A stretch of DNA of 31,480 nt, from positions 1 to 31,480 of the forward strand of contig UQNB01000020.1 of assembly GCA_900542235.1 (NCBI GenBank). Direction: 5' to 3'. The position numbers were made by a program, and so were the translations under genes. Of this stretch, positions 1 to 7,045 are shown one piece after another. The stretch is from an uncultured Collinsella sp. GTDB lineage: Bacteria > Actinomycetota > Coriobacteriia > Coriobacteriales > Coriobacteriaceae. Each line of letters starts with the position of its first letter. The first letter of the stretch is position 1. The notes beneath the pieces are model-generated. The model saw nothing but the letters and a program-made list of their open reading frames with translations. It ran no database searches and was not told the DNA's origin.

Positions 1-304
1 TGTCGATGCCGCGGGCGCCGACAGACATTCTCAAACCGATTTCCTTGGTGCGCTCTTGGACGGAGATCAGCGTAATGACACCGATCATGATGGAGGAGAC
101 GATCAGCGAAATGGCAACGAATGCAATCAGCACATAGGTGATGGTGTTGATGATCTTGGTGACGGAGGACATCATCAGTCCCACATAATCCGTGTACTGG
201 ATCTGGGACATCTCGTCCTTGCCCTCGTTGTAATCGGAAATCGCATCTTCAATGACGTCCTTGTCCTCAAAGGTTGCCGCATACAGATTGATGGATGCCG
301 GGTC
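1..304 (-). other. ABC-transporter permease C-terminal segment (MacB/FtsX family) fused to the helicase
   Basis: This is the part of the preceding reading frame that does not belong to a helicase. It encodes roughly the last extracellular piece and a membrane helix of a MacB/FtsX permease, with the family's E-R-T-K-E-I-G cytoplasmic motif after the helix. By my rough count G+C is about 51% here against about 63% in sampled helicase sequence. The rest of the permease core (first helices, large extracellular domain) is absent from the window, and no ABC ATPase partner is visible. Confidence 0.75.
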
Positions 305-2911
305 GTCCAGATCGACATCGCCCATGATGCCAAAGTCGTGGTCGCCATCCTCGTCGGCAAAAATCTGGTGCACGTGCCATACGTGCGCGGTTTTCTCGTC
401 GGACTCATCGATGGAAAACATTGCCGAGCTGCGGGCATCTCCGTCGGTGAGGATCTCCTCATGCTGCTCGTGGTAAGCGTCGAGCGCTTTTTGCCAGCGG
501 ATCTCGCCCATGCCCCAGTCGTCGTCGAGCTCGCCCAGGTCGCGAACGTGCTCGCGGGCGGCAAGGGTCACGCGGCGGAAGAGTGCGTTGCGCACCAACA
601 GCGTGCAGCCGCGACGGTCCGCAACGACCTCGTCGATGCCCTGTGGCGGCGCGGCATCGAGGGCTGCCGGGTTGCCGGCGTTCTCCCACTCGTCCACCAG
701 GCTCGAGTCGACCGAGCGCACCACAAAGCCCAGCCACGAGATAATGTCGCGCAGGCGCTCGTCGCGCTTCTCGATGGGTACGGTGCGGTCGAGAGAACGG
801 TAAGCCTCTGCCAGGTAGCGCAGCAAAATGCCCTCGGAGCGAGCGATGCCGAGCTTTTGAATGTAACCCTTAAAATCGCTCGCGCTTTCCAGCATATCGC
901 GCAGAACGCTCTTGGGAGAGAGCTGGTAGTCGTTTGCCCAGGGCACTTCCTGGCAGTACTTGTCAAAGGCGGCGTCGAGCAAATCCTCGAGCGGCTTTTC
1001 GTACGTGACGTCCTGAATGCGCTCCAGACGCTCCTCATAGTCGACGCCATCGGCTTTCATCTCGGCCATGGCGCGGTCGCGCGCGGCACGCTCCTGGGCG
1101 CGGAGCACCTGCTTGGGGTCCTCGAGCGTGGCCTCGACCATGCTGATGAGGTCCATGGTATAGGTCTCGCTCTCGGGGTCGAGCAGCTCCAGCGCGGCAA
1201 GCAAAAAGGGCGAGAGCGGCTGGTCGAGCGCAAAGTCCTCGGGCAAGTCGACCGTCAGTGCGTAGTCGATGTCCGGCGCGGCGTCAGCCGGAGCGTCGGG
1301 TGCGGGCAGCACCTCGGTGCGTACGACGACGCCGGAGTCGATGAGCGTGGCGAAGATCTCGTCGGCACGAACCTCGAGCTTGGCCTTTTCCTCGGGCGTT
1401 TGCAGGCTTGTCTCGATAAGGTCGTGCACGCGGGCGCGGGCGTCGCCGCCCTGCTCGACCACGCTAATCACCATGGAGTGTGTGATGCGCAGGCGCGGCT
1501 TGAGCGTTTCGGGCTGCGTCTCGATCAGGCGCTCAAAGGTCTGCTTGTTCCAGGTGACAAAGCCCTCGGGGGCCTTCTTCTTTTTAATCTTGCGGAGCTT
1601 CTTGGGGTCGTCGCCCGCCTTGGCCATGAGCTTGGCGTTCTCGATCTCGTGCTCGGGTGCCTCGGCAATCACCATGCCCTCGGTATCGAAGCCCGAGCGG
1701 CCGGCGCGACCGGCAATCTGATGGAACTCGCGGGCGCGCAGACGACGCATCTTATAGCCGTCGAACTTGGTGAGTGCGGTGAGCACCACGGTGTGGATGG
1801 GTACGTTGATGCCGACGCCGAGCGTATCGGTGCCACAGATGACGGGCAGCAGGCCCTGCTGTGCCAAGCGCTCGACCAGCAGGCGATAGCGCGGCAACAT
1901 GCCAGCATGGTGCACGCCGACGCCGCATCCAAGCAGGCGTTTGAGAATCTTGCCAAAGGCCGTCGAGAAGCTCGTCCCCTTTGCCGCTTCTTTGATGGCC
2001 TCGCGCTGCTCCTTGCTGGCGATGCCAAAATTGGCGAGTGATTGTGCCGTCGCAAGGGCGGCATCCTGGCTAAAGTGCACGATATAGAGCGGGGCCTCGC
2101 CACGGCGCATGGCGAGCTCGACGGTGCCCTCGAGGGAGGTCGTCACATAGTCGTAGCTCAGCGGAACAGGACGCAGGGCGTCGACAACCAAGTCGCAAGC
2201 AGCGCCGGTGTGCTCCTCGAGTGAGGCGGCGATGGCAGTGACATCGCCGAGCGTGGCGCTCATGAGCATAAACTGCGTGTGGGGCAGGGTGAGCAGCGGC
2301 ACCTGCCAGGCCCAACCGCGATCGGGGTCGGCAAAGTAGTGAAACTCGTCCATGGCCACGCAGCCCACATCGGCGTCCTCGCCCTCGCGCAGTGCGTCGT
2401 TGGCAAGGATCTCTGCCGTGCAGCAGATGACGGGCGCTTTGGTGTTGATATGCGTATCACCGGTGATCATACCGACGTTATCGCGGCCGAGCACCTGTAC
2501 CAGATCGAAGAACTTTTCGCTGACCAGGGCCTTGATAGGGGCTGTGTAATAGCAACGTTTGCCCTGCGCCATGCCCATAAAGAGCATGCCCAGTGCGACG
2601 AGCGATTTACCCGATCCGGTCGGTGTGCCCAAAATGACGTGATCGCCGGCGGCTAGGTCCATGAGGGCCTCTTCTTGGTGATCCCACAGCTCAATGCCGC
2701 GATCGCTCGTCCATTCAAAGAAGCGTTCGAAGGCCTGATCGGGCGTGAGCCACGGTTCGGGCTCACTGCCATCCTCGGGCTCCCACCAGGTGGGGGAGAG
2801 CGCGCCGAGCGAGCCGAACTCGGCTTCGGTTCCCGTGCCGCCCGAGAATGAGCTGGCGGCGCCGGCACCGGAGACGGTGCCGGCGGCGGTATCTGTCGTG
2901 GTATGTGCCAT
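1..2911 (-). CDS. Ski2-like DEAD/DEAH helicase (DUF3516 type) joined in frame to a MacB/FtsX-type permease end; 3' end outside window
   Basis: The frame is open from ATG 2911 (purine-rich AGAGAAAG upstream) to the window edge, 970 residues. Residues 1-868 are a superfamily 2 RNA/DNA helicase: Walker A G-S-G-K-S 99-103, DEFH 188-191, S-A-T 218-220, and Q-I-A-G-R-A-G-R 398-405, followed by the long C-terminal region usual in actinobacterial DUF3516 helicases, which probably act on RNA. The helicase normally ends a few dozen residues after the G-D-H-D-F-G stretch seen near residue 855. Instead, at about residue 870 (base ~304) the text changes to that of a MacB/FtsX ABC-transporter permease: a D-Y-V-G-L-M-M-S-S stretch, one membrane helix (~924-950), then E-R-T-K-E-I-G-L-R-M-S-V-G-A. 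I read every codon through the junction and found no frameshift. Either a genuine fusion or an assembly join; the helicase call itself is secure. Confidence 0.85.
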   Translation of the reverse strand, partial: MAHTTTDTAAGTVSGAGAASSFSGGTGTEAEFGSLGALSPTWWEPEDGSEPEPWLTPDQAFERFFEWTSDRGIELWDHQEEALMDLAAGDHVILGTPTGSGKSLVALGMLFMGMAQGKRCYYTAPIKALVSEKFFDLVQVLGRDNVGMITGDTHINTKAPVICCTAEILANDALREGEDADVGCVAMDEFHYFADPDRGWAWQVPLLTLPHTQFMLMSATLGDVTAIAASLEEHTGAACDLVVDALRPVPLSYDYVTTSLEGTVELAMRRGEAPLYIVHFSQDAALATAQSLANFGIASKEQREAIKEAAKGTSFSTAFGKILKRLLGCGVGVHHAGMLPRYRLLVERLAQQGLLPVICGTDTLGVGINVPIHTVVLTALTKFDGYKMRRLRAREFHQIAGRAGRSGFDTEGMVIAEAPEHEIENAKLMAKAGDDPKKLRKIKKKKAPEGFVTWNKQTFERLIETQPETLKPRLRITHSMVISVVEQGGDARARVHDLIETSLQTPEEKAKLEVRADEIFATLIDSGVVVRTEVLPAPDAPADAAPDIDYALTVDLPEDFALDQPLSPFLLAALELLDPESETYTMDLISMVEATLEDPKQVLRAQERAARDRAMAEMKADGVDYEERLERIQDVTYEKPLEDLLDAAFDKYCQEVPWANDYQLSPKSVLRDMLESASDFKGYIQKLGIARSEGILLRYLAEAYRSLDRTVPIEKRDERLRDIISWLGFVVRSVDSSLVDEWENAGNPAALDAAPPQGIDEVVADRRGCTLLVRNALFRRVTLAAREHVRDLGELDDDWGMGEIRWQKALDAYHEQHEEILTDGDARSSAMFSIDESDEKTAHVWHVHQIFADEDGDHDFGIMGDVDLDDPASINLYAATFEDKDVIEDAISDYNEGKDEMSQIQYTDYVGLMMSSVTKIINTITYVLIAFVAISLIVSSIMIGVITLISVQERTKEIGLRMSVGARGID

Positions 2912-3221
2912 GTGGTTGCTTTCTCTCGCCGTTTGTTCGCCAACTATTATGGCGTAGCGACGGCGCGGGGTGCCAGCGCGCGAGAAAATGCAGGAAATGG
3001 GCGTTCTGCCCAGCTGTTTGGGGCGGCCGCAGACTAAGTGAGTAGACTTTTTGCGATATCGCGAGCACGCGACTTTTGCGCAAGCGATCTACCTGCGGTT
3101 TTAGTTTTCGCTATGCGGGTTGTGCTTGGCTATTGCCAAAAAGTCTACTCACTTAGGTTTGAGGGCCGTTCGTCGGCACCTATTTGCGTTTGGTTACCGG
3201 CGCAGCGACTGTCAAAAGCCC
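2912..3221. other. 310-bp intergenic region between trmB and the helicase, containing an inverted-repeat element
   Basis: No credible gene. It contains the 124-bp element listed separately (3034-3156) and, next to the helicase, its ribosome binding site. I see no clear terminator with a U-tract for trmB on the minus strand. Confidence 0.6.
3034..3156. repeat. Element bounded by perfect 20-bp inverted repeats
   Basis: The arm CTAAGTGAGTAGACTTTTTG at 3034-3053 is repeated as its exact reverse complement at 3137-3156 (20 of 20 bases), with 83 bp between. The arms do not extend further. The interior has no reading frame and no transposase. It could be a MITE-like or REP-like mobile repeat, a very long-looped RNA hairpin, or paired protein-binding sites. 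No second copy was noticed in the window. Confidence 0.8.
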
Positions 3222-4061
3222 CTAGGACTCTTGCGGCAGGCGCTTCTTGCCCTTGCGGGCGCGGTTTTTAAAGTTCTCGACGGCCTCTTCCATGCCCAGG
3301 GGCACGTACGTGAGCTCATTAAGGTCGTCGGGCAGGTAGCAGGCAAGACTTTGCTCCTGCATGCGACCCGCCGTGAGTTCATCGTCACTGGGCTGTGCGC
3401 CGGGTGTGGCGCAAATGCCGTAGACAACGGCACCCATCTCGCGCGTGCGGCACTCATATTCGGTCTCGGGATGCTCGGGATGGTCGCGGCGGACGTCGTC
3501 GCTTACCCAGCGCGTGTCGTAGCCTGCCGCGGCAAACTGTCCCAGGGCGTAGTCGCGCAGCGGCTTGCTGTCGGTGCGCAGCGTGACGGTGGCGCCGGCT
3601 GCAAAGAGCGGGCGGTAGAGCATCAAATGGTCGACGTGGACGAGTCGTTTTTTGGCGTACTTGGCCTTGGGCTGCGGCGTGGGAAAGTTGATGGTGATGG
3701 CATCGAGCTCGCCTGCGGCAAATAGCTGCGGCAGTGATGCGGCGCCTCGGGGCAGGACGAGTGCGTTGGTCAGTTTCTGCTCGCAGATTTTCTGTGCGGC
3801 ATAGGCGATGCAGATGGGTTCCTGGTCCATGCCGATAAAGAGCGTGTTGGGCTCACGGCGAGCGCGCTCTACAAGGTACGTTCCCTTGCCACAGCCCAGA
3901 TCCAGGTGAAGGTGTTCGAAGGGCTTGCTGCCTGCGGGCGCACAGGCCTCGCGCCAATCTCCGGCATATGCCTCGGGGTTCGTCTCAATCGCATCGGTGT
4001 AGCGCTCCAGGCGCTCCTCGAGCACAAAGTTCTTAGGCGTGCGAACGTGGACGGCTCCCAT
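3222..4061 (-). CDS. trmB: tRNA (guanine-N7)-methyltransferase TrmB-like
   Basis: A 279-residue class I SAM methyltransferase expected to make m7G46 in tRNA in the cytosol. The SAM motif L-D-L-G-C-G-K-G is at 53-60, an acidic residue ending the next strand at D79, and the family's late T-E-Y-E motif at 200-203. The motif usually read as P-D-P-W-P-K is N-F-P-T-P-Q-P-K here (125-132), so the conserved Asp is Thr; the rest of that stretch (A-K-Y-A-K-K-R-L) fits TrmB. It has a longer C-terminal tail than usual, ending in a basic segment. Start ATG 4061 has AAGGAG seven bases upstream. It lies 119 bp downstream of the Trm9-like methyltransferase on the same strand. Confidence 0.85.
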   Translation of the reverse strand: MGAVHVRTPKNFVLEERLERYTDAIETNPEAYAGDWREACAPAGSKPFEHLHLDLGCGKGTYLVERARREPNTLFIGMDQEPICIAYAAQKICEQKLTNALVLPRGAASLPQLFAAGELDAITINFPTPQPKAKYAKKRLVHVDHLMLYRPLFAAGATVTLRTDSKPLRDYALGQFAAAGYDTRWVSDDVRRDHPEHPETEYECRTREMGAVVYGICATPGAQPSDDELTAGRMQEQSLACYLPDDLNELTYVPLGMEEAVENFKNRARKGKKRLPQES

Positions 4062-4083
4062 GAGGCTCCTTGGTCATAAGTAT

Positions 4084-4105
4084 GGAACGTATTGCTGCGC
4101 GTTCC
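4084..4105 (-). promoter_or_regulatory. Palindrome in the trmB upstream region, next to a TTGACG box
   Basis: GGAACG at 4084-4089 is mirrored by CGTTCC at 4100-4105 with a 10-base spacer. On the minus strand it directly follows TTGACG (4110-4105), a good -35-like hexamer, so the palindrome would overlie the promoter spacer. No convincing -10 box was found, so this is a weak operator/promoter candidate. Confidence 0.25.
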
Positions 4106-4180
4106 GTCAATGGGTTGAAAAAGGGGTGGGCATAGTTTGCCCGAAAGACGCGGTGCGGCTCGACGGCGAGTCGTCGGTGC

Positions 4181-5053
4181 CTACAGGCGCTTGAGAATCA
4201 CATAGCGGTTGAGATCGCCGCTGCGACCGTCAGCATGGAAGCGCTCAAGCTCGCGCACGGGGACCTCGCCGCTCTTGTAGAACGTACGCACGCCGCGCAC
4301 CAGGTCGGTGATCTGCTGATCGTCAAAGTGATGGCAATAGCGGTAGGCGTGGCGGTCGTTTTGCCAGCCAATGAGGTGGTCGCCGGCTTCAAACTGCGCG
4401 GAATCGTAACTTTCAAACGGCGGGGTGAGCTCGGCGCGGGCTTCGGCGCGAACGGCCTTGCGCGCCATGCGCTCGTCGTTCATAAACTCCCAAAAGCTGA
4501 TGGCGATGATGCCGCCTGGGCGCGTCTGGCGCACCAGGGCGTCGAGCACGCGTACGCGGTACTCGCACGATGGTACGTGGTGCATAAAGCCAAAGCAGAC
4601 CGAGATGTCGGCGAGCGGGGCGTCAAAGAGCACATCGGGCGTCTCGGCGGGGTTGAACTTCATGAGGGCGTCGAGCGCATCGAGTTCCTGGAAGTGCAGG
4701 TTGGGAATGCGCAGGGCGTGGCCGTGGGCGTCTATTGCCAGATCTTGGCACGAGTCGACACCATAGAACTCAAACGGGCAGCTAGCATCTGCCGAGGGGT
4801 TTGCGCCGTCGACGCCCTTGGCGGCAAGTGCCCCGCCGGCGGCAAAGTTCTCGAATCGCATATTGCCGCAGGCAAGGTCGAAGACGCGGACGGGATGCTC
4901 GATCGTGGCCACATCGAGCTGCTCGAGCGCGATGTCCATGGTGCGCACCCAGCCGGGCCACGGGGCTTGGCGCGTATCGGAAAAGGAGGCGGAGTGCTCG
5001 CGATAGAACGTATTGTTGAGCTGGATGAGCGATGATGCGAAATCGCGGTTCAC
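4181..5053 (-). CDS. SAM-dependent methyltransferase, Trm9/ABH8-like
   Basis: A 290-residue class I methyltransferase. Start GTG 5053 is chosen because GGAGGG lies at the right distance; a longer frame to TTG 5188 lacks a ribosome site and adds non-homologous sequence. Near the N-terminus it has F24-S-D-T-R28-x-x-P31-W32-P33, the signature found just before the SAM fold in Trm9/ABH8/TRMT9B enzymes, which methylate cm5U at the tRNA wobble position. The SAM loop is V-F-D-L-A-C-G-N (57-64), acidic D100, then H-H-V at 158-160 and R-P-G-G at 178-181. The substrate is inferred, not shown; other small-molecule or tRNA methyltransferases share the fold. It is transcribed ahead of trmB and lies 2 kb from elp3, which supports a tRNA-modification role. 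Confidence 0.75.
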   Translation of the reverse strand: MNRDFASSLIQLNNTFYREHSASFSDTRQAPWPGWVRTMDIALEQLDVATIEHPVRVFDLACGNMRFENFAAGGALAAKGVDGANPSADASCPFEFYGVDSCQDLAIDAHGHALRIPNLHFQELDALDALMKFNPAETPDVLFDAPLADISVCFGFMHHVPSCEYRVRVLDALVRQTRPGGIIAISFWEFMNDERMARKAVRAEARAELTPPFESYDSAQFEAGDHLIGWQNDRHAYRYCHHFDDQQITDLVRGVRTFYKSGEVPVRELERFHADGRSGDLNRYVILKRL

Positions 5054-5099
5054 GGCGCGGAACTCCCTCCGATGGCGGTGCGGAATAAACAGTACGACC

Positions 5100-5129
5100 A
5101 TACTACCGTTAACGCCGCAACGGGGACAA
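5100..5129 (-). promoter_or_regulatory. Candidate promoter of the Trm9-like gene
   Basis: On the minus strand TTGTCC (5129-5124) and TAGTAT (5105-5100) are separated by 18 bases. The predicted RNA start, near 5093, gives a leader of about 40 bases before GTG 5053, consistent with the start chosen. Confidence 0.4.
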
Positions 5130-5320
5130 CCGAGCTGTGGGTCATTGCTTTGTTTGGACACATTTCCGCAGCTCATATGTGCCCGCAACCGCCGGTTGTC
5201 AAAAATCTCACTAGAATAGGTGGCATGCTTTTGGCGGTGGCGGATAGATTTTTAACTGTGCAAGGCGCCTTAAGAACAAAAACGGTCCGGCGGCACGGCT
5301 GGCATCGCATAGGAGGAACC

Positions 5321-6043
5321 ATGAATGTAGAAACTGCTCAGCGGCTCGCCGACCTTCGCCGCAGCAAGGGCTTTAGCCAAGAAGGATTGGCGCGAAAGCT
5401 GGGACTGTCACGCCAAGCGGTCAGTAAATGGGAACGCGCGGAGAGCTCGCCCGATACCGAGAACCTGATTTCGCTCGCCAAGCTCTATGGTGTGAGTCTG
5501 GATGAGCTGCTCAATCCGAGCGATGAGATCGAGGACGATATCGAGTTTGAGAACGAGGACCGCGCCCGTCAGCGCGAGGCCGAGGCGGCGGAGCGTGCCC
5601 GTACCCACGAGGCGGCGGCACGCGCTACCGAGGCGGCAACGCAGGCGAGTGATGCTGCGGCCAAGGCGGCGCAAGCGGCAAGCTGGAGTGCACAGGCCGC
5701 CAATGCCGCTACGGCGCAGGCGACGAGTGGCGGTGCGGTTGGCTCGACTCCGGTGAAGGGCCCGTTCCAGTCGTTCCCGTATTGGGCTGTGTGTTGGCTG
5801 CTGTTCTTTTTGCTGATGTTCCCGTTTGGTGCCGGCCCCTTTGCCGCGCTGATCTTCTTTACGATTCCCATCTATCACTGGGTGGCGCGTGCACTCGATG
5901 GCGATTGGGCACGCGGGGATATTCAGGTTGGTTCGGCACCGGTGACGGCTAGGACTCAGGTGCAGGATGCTTCCGCTGCGGTTGATGCTGGCGTGGCTAC
6001 CGCGACTACCGCTGGCCCGATCGCCAAAGAGGGTGATGAATGA
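5321..6043 (+). CDS. XRE-family helix-turn-helix protein with two C-terminal membrane helices
   Basis: A 240-residue protein. Start ATG 5321 is fixed by AGGAGG at 5311-5316; the frame is open further upstream but has no ribosome site there. Residues 5-60 form a Cro/CI-type helix-turn-helix (G-L-S-R-Q-A-V-S-K-W-E as recognition helix). Residues 75-135 are a charged then alanine-rich stretch predicted as a long helix or coiled coil. Two hydrophobic helices follow at about 152-169 and 172-188, placing the DNA-binding domain on the membrane. The stop overlaps the next start (ATGA), so it is translated together with the DUF4097 protein; such pairs are common in Gram-positive envelope-stress-type loci, but the signal sensed is unknown. 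Confidence 0.85.
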   Translation: MNVETAQRLADLRRSKGFSQEGLARKLGLSRQAVSKWERAESSPDTENLISLAKLYGVSLDELLNPSDEIEDDIEFENEDRARQREAEAAERARTHEAAARATEAATQASDAAAKAAQAASWSAQAANAATAQATSGGAVGSTPVKGPFQSFPYWAVCWLLFFLLMFPFGAGPFAALIFFTIPIYHWVARALDGDWARGDIQVGSAPVTARTQVQDASAAVDAGVATATTAGPIAKEGDE

Positions 6044-6942
6044 TGAAGCTTTCGCATGAATCCAAGGTACGCTTGGGCGTTGGCATCGGAGCGTTTGTGC
6101 TCATTGTTGGGCTTGTATTTGGCGTTTCGCGGACATTGATTCATTTTGATGGCCCGTGGGATCTCGGCACTATTGCATCCGGCTTGTCCGGTAGGGACGA
6201 TGTGGTTGACGATGACGATTTTATGAACGATGGCGGCGGCTATTCCGCTCAGCCTCAGCAGCTTTCGAGCACGACTTTTGATGCCGATATGTTCCGCTAC
6301 CTCGATTTCGATATCAATGCGGCTTCGGTGGACGTCAAGGTTGTTGATGGCAACAAGGCTCGCGTTATCGAGCGGGGGCGCGTTGCCAAGGGTATGGATG
6401 CCTCCAAGGCCGCGGCGCAACACATCGCATCCGTCGAGGACTCGACGCTCAAGGTTTCCCAGTTTGGCAGTGATGACGGCAAGGCAATCGATCGCTCGGT
6501 TACGGTTGAGCTGCCGCGCCGTGTTGCCGAACATCTGAAGGGGATCAACGCGCACGTGGGCTCGGGTGATTTGCAGATTGCCGGTGTCATCTGTGATGGT
6601 TTTGACCTTTTCCTGGGTGCGGGAGATGTAGAGTTTACGGGCAGCGTGACTGATGCGCTCAGTGCAGAGGTCGGTTCGGGCGATGTGACGTTCGAGCTCT
6701 ACCAGGCCCCCGCGAAGTCGATGAACGTAAGCGTGGACTCGGGCGATGTGGAGGTAACGGTTCCGAACTCTACGGGCTTTACGGCGAGCCTTACTCTGGG
6801 TAGCGGTGACTTCGAGAGCGATTTCCTTCCGGATAGCTACGACGATGAGGCGATTTCGAGCCTCGAGTTCGAGAATGGTGATAAGTCCGCCACCTATCGC
6901 TTTACGGTTGGTTCGGGCGACATGTCGTTCAATCCGGAATGA
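6040..6942 (+). CDS. Membrane-anchored DUF4097-type beta-repeat protein
   Basis: A 300-residue protein with one N-terminal membrane helix (11-30), an acidic linker (about 52-62), and an extracytoplasmic right-handed beta-repeat domain. The repeat shows as [G/D]-[S/A]-G-D at 174, 193, 212, 233, 254 and 291, spaced 19-37 residues, the pattern of the DUF4097 family. The start overlaps the stop of the XRE gene by four bases; ATG 6043 is an equally possible start. It probably works with the membrane-tethered regulator as an extracellular sensor or anti-regulator. Function in the family is not established. A strong hairpin terminator follows at 6996. Confidence 0.8.
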   Translation: MMKLSHESKVRLGVGIGAFVLIVGLVFGVSRTLIHFDGPWDLGTIASGLSGRDDVVDDDDFMNDGGGYSAQPQQLSSTTFDADMFRYLDFDINAASVDVKVVDGNKARVIERGRVAKGMDASKAAAQHIASVEDSTLKVSQFGSDDGKAIDRSVTVELPRRVAEHLKGINAHVGSGDLQIAGVICDGFDLFLGAGDVEFTGSVTDALSAEVGSGDVTFELYQAPAKSMNVSVDSGDVEVTVPNSTGFTASLTLGSGDFESDFLPDSYDDEAISSLEFENGDKSATYRFTVGSGDMSFNPE

Positions 6943-6995
6943 CGACGGCGGGCTAAGTCCGCAAACATAGATGCTTATACGCGCTGTTTGATGCA

Positions 6996-7034
6996 GGCGC
7001 CGGAGCCGTGACGGACTCCGGCGCCTTTGCCTTT
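6996..7034 (+). terminator. Rho-independent terminator of the XRE-DUF4097 operon
   Basis: GGCGCCGGAG (6996-7005) pairs perfectly with CTCCGGCGCC (7016-7025); the ten-base loop can itself pair CCG with CGG. It is followed by a T-rich run TTTGCCTTTA. It ends only 12 bases before the elp3 start codon. Confidence 0.8.
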
Positions 7035-7039
7035 ACAAT
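7034..7039 (+). promoter_or_regulatory. Possible -10 box giving a leaderless elp3 transcript
   Basis: TACAAT at 7034-7039 is a good -10 hexamer, but it sits only six bases before the elp3 ATG at 7046. If used, RNA would begin at or next to the start codon. No good -35 box is visible and the spacer overlaps the upstream terminator. No Shine-Dalgarno sequence precedes ATG 7046, which agrees with leaderless translation. Confidence 0.35.
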
Positions 7040-7045
7040 GGGGTC

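Noticed and set aside
56..2041. 661-residue plus-strand open frame
   Set aside because: It is codon-aligned antisense to the helicase, whose motifs are intact; low-complexity His/Leu/Val composition and no ribosome site or homology.
5054..5188. Upstream extension of the Trm9-like gene with a C-P-R-C-G segment (TTG 5188)
   Set aside because: GTG 5053 has an ideal GGAGGG site and the candidate promoter lies inside the extension; the zinc-finger-like C-x-x-C is probably chance.
6040..6942. Tandem DNA repeats in the G-S-G-D region
   Set aside because: The repetition is at protein level in irregular spacing; the DNA is not a tandem repeat.
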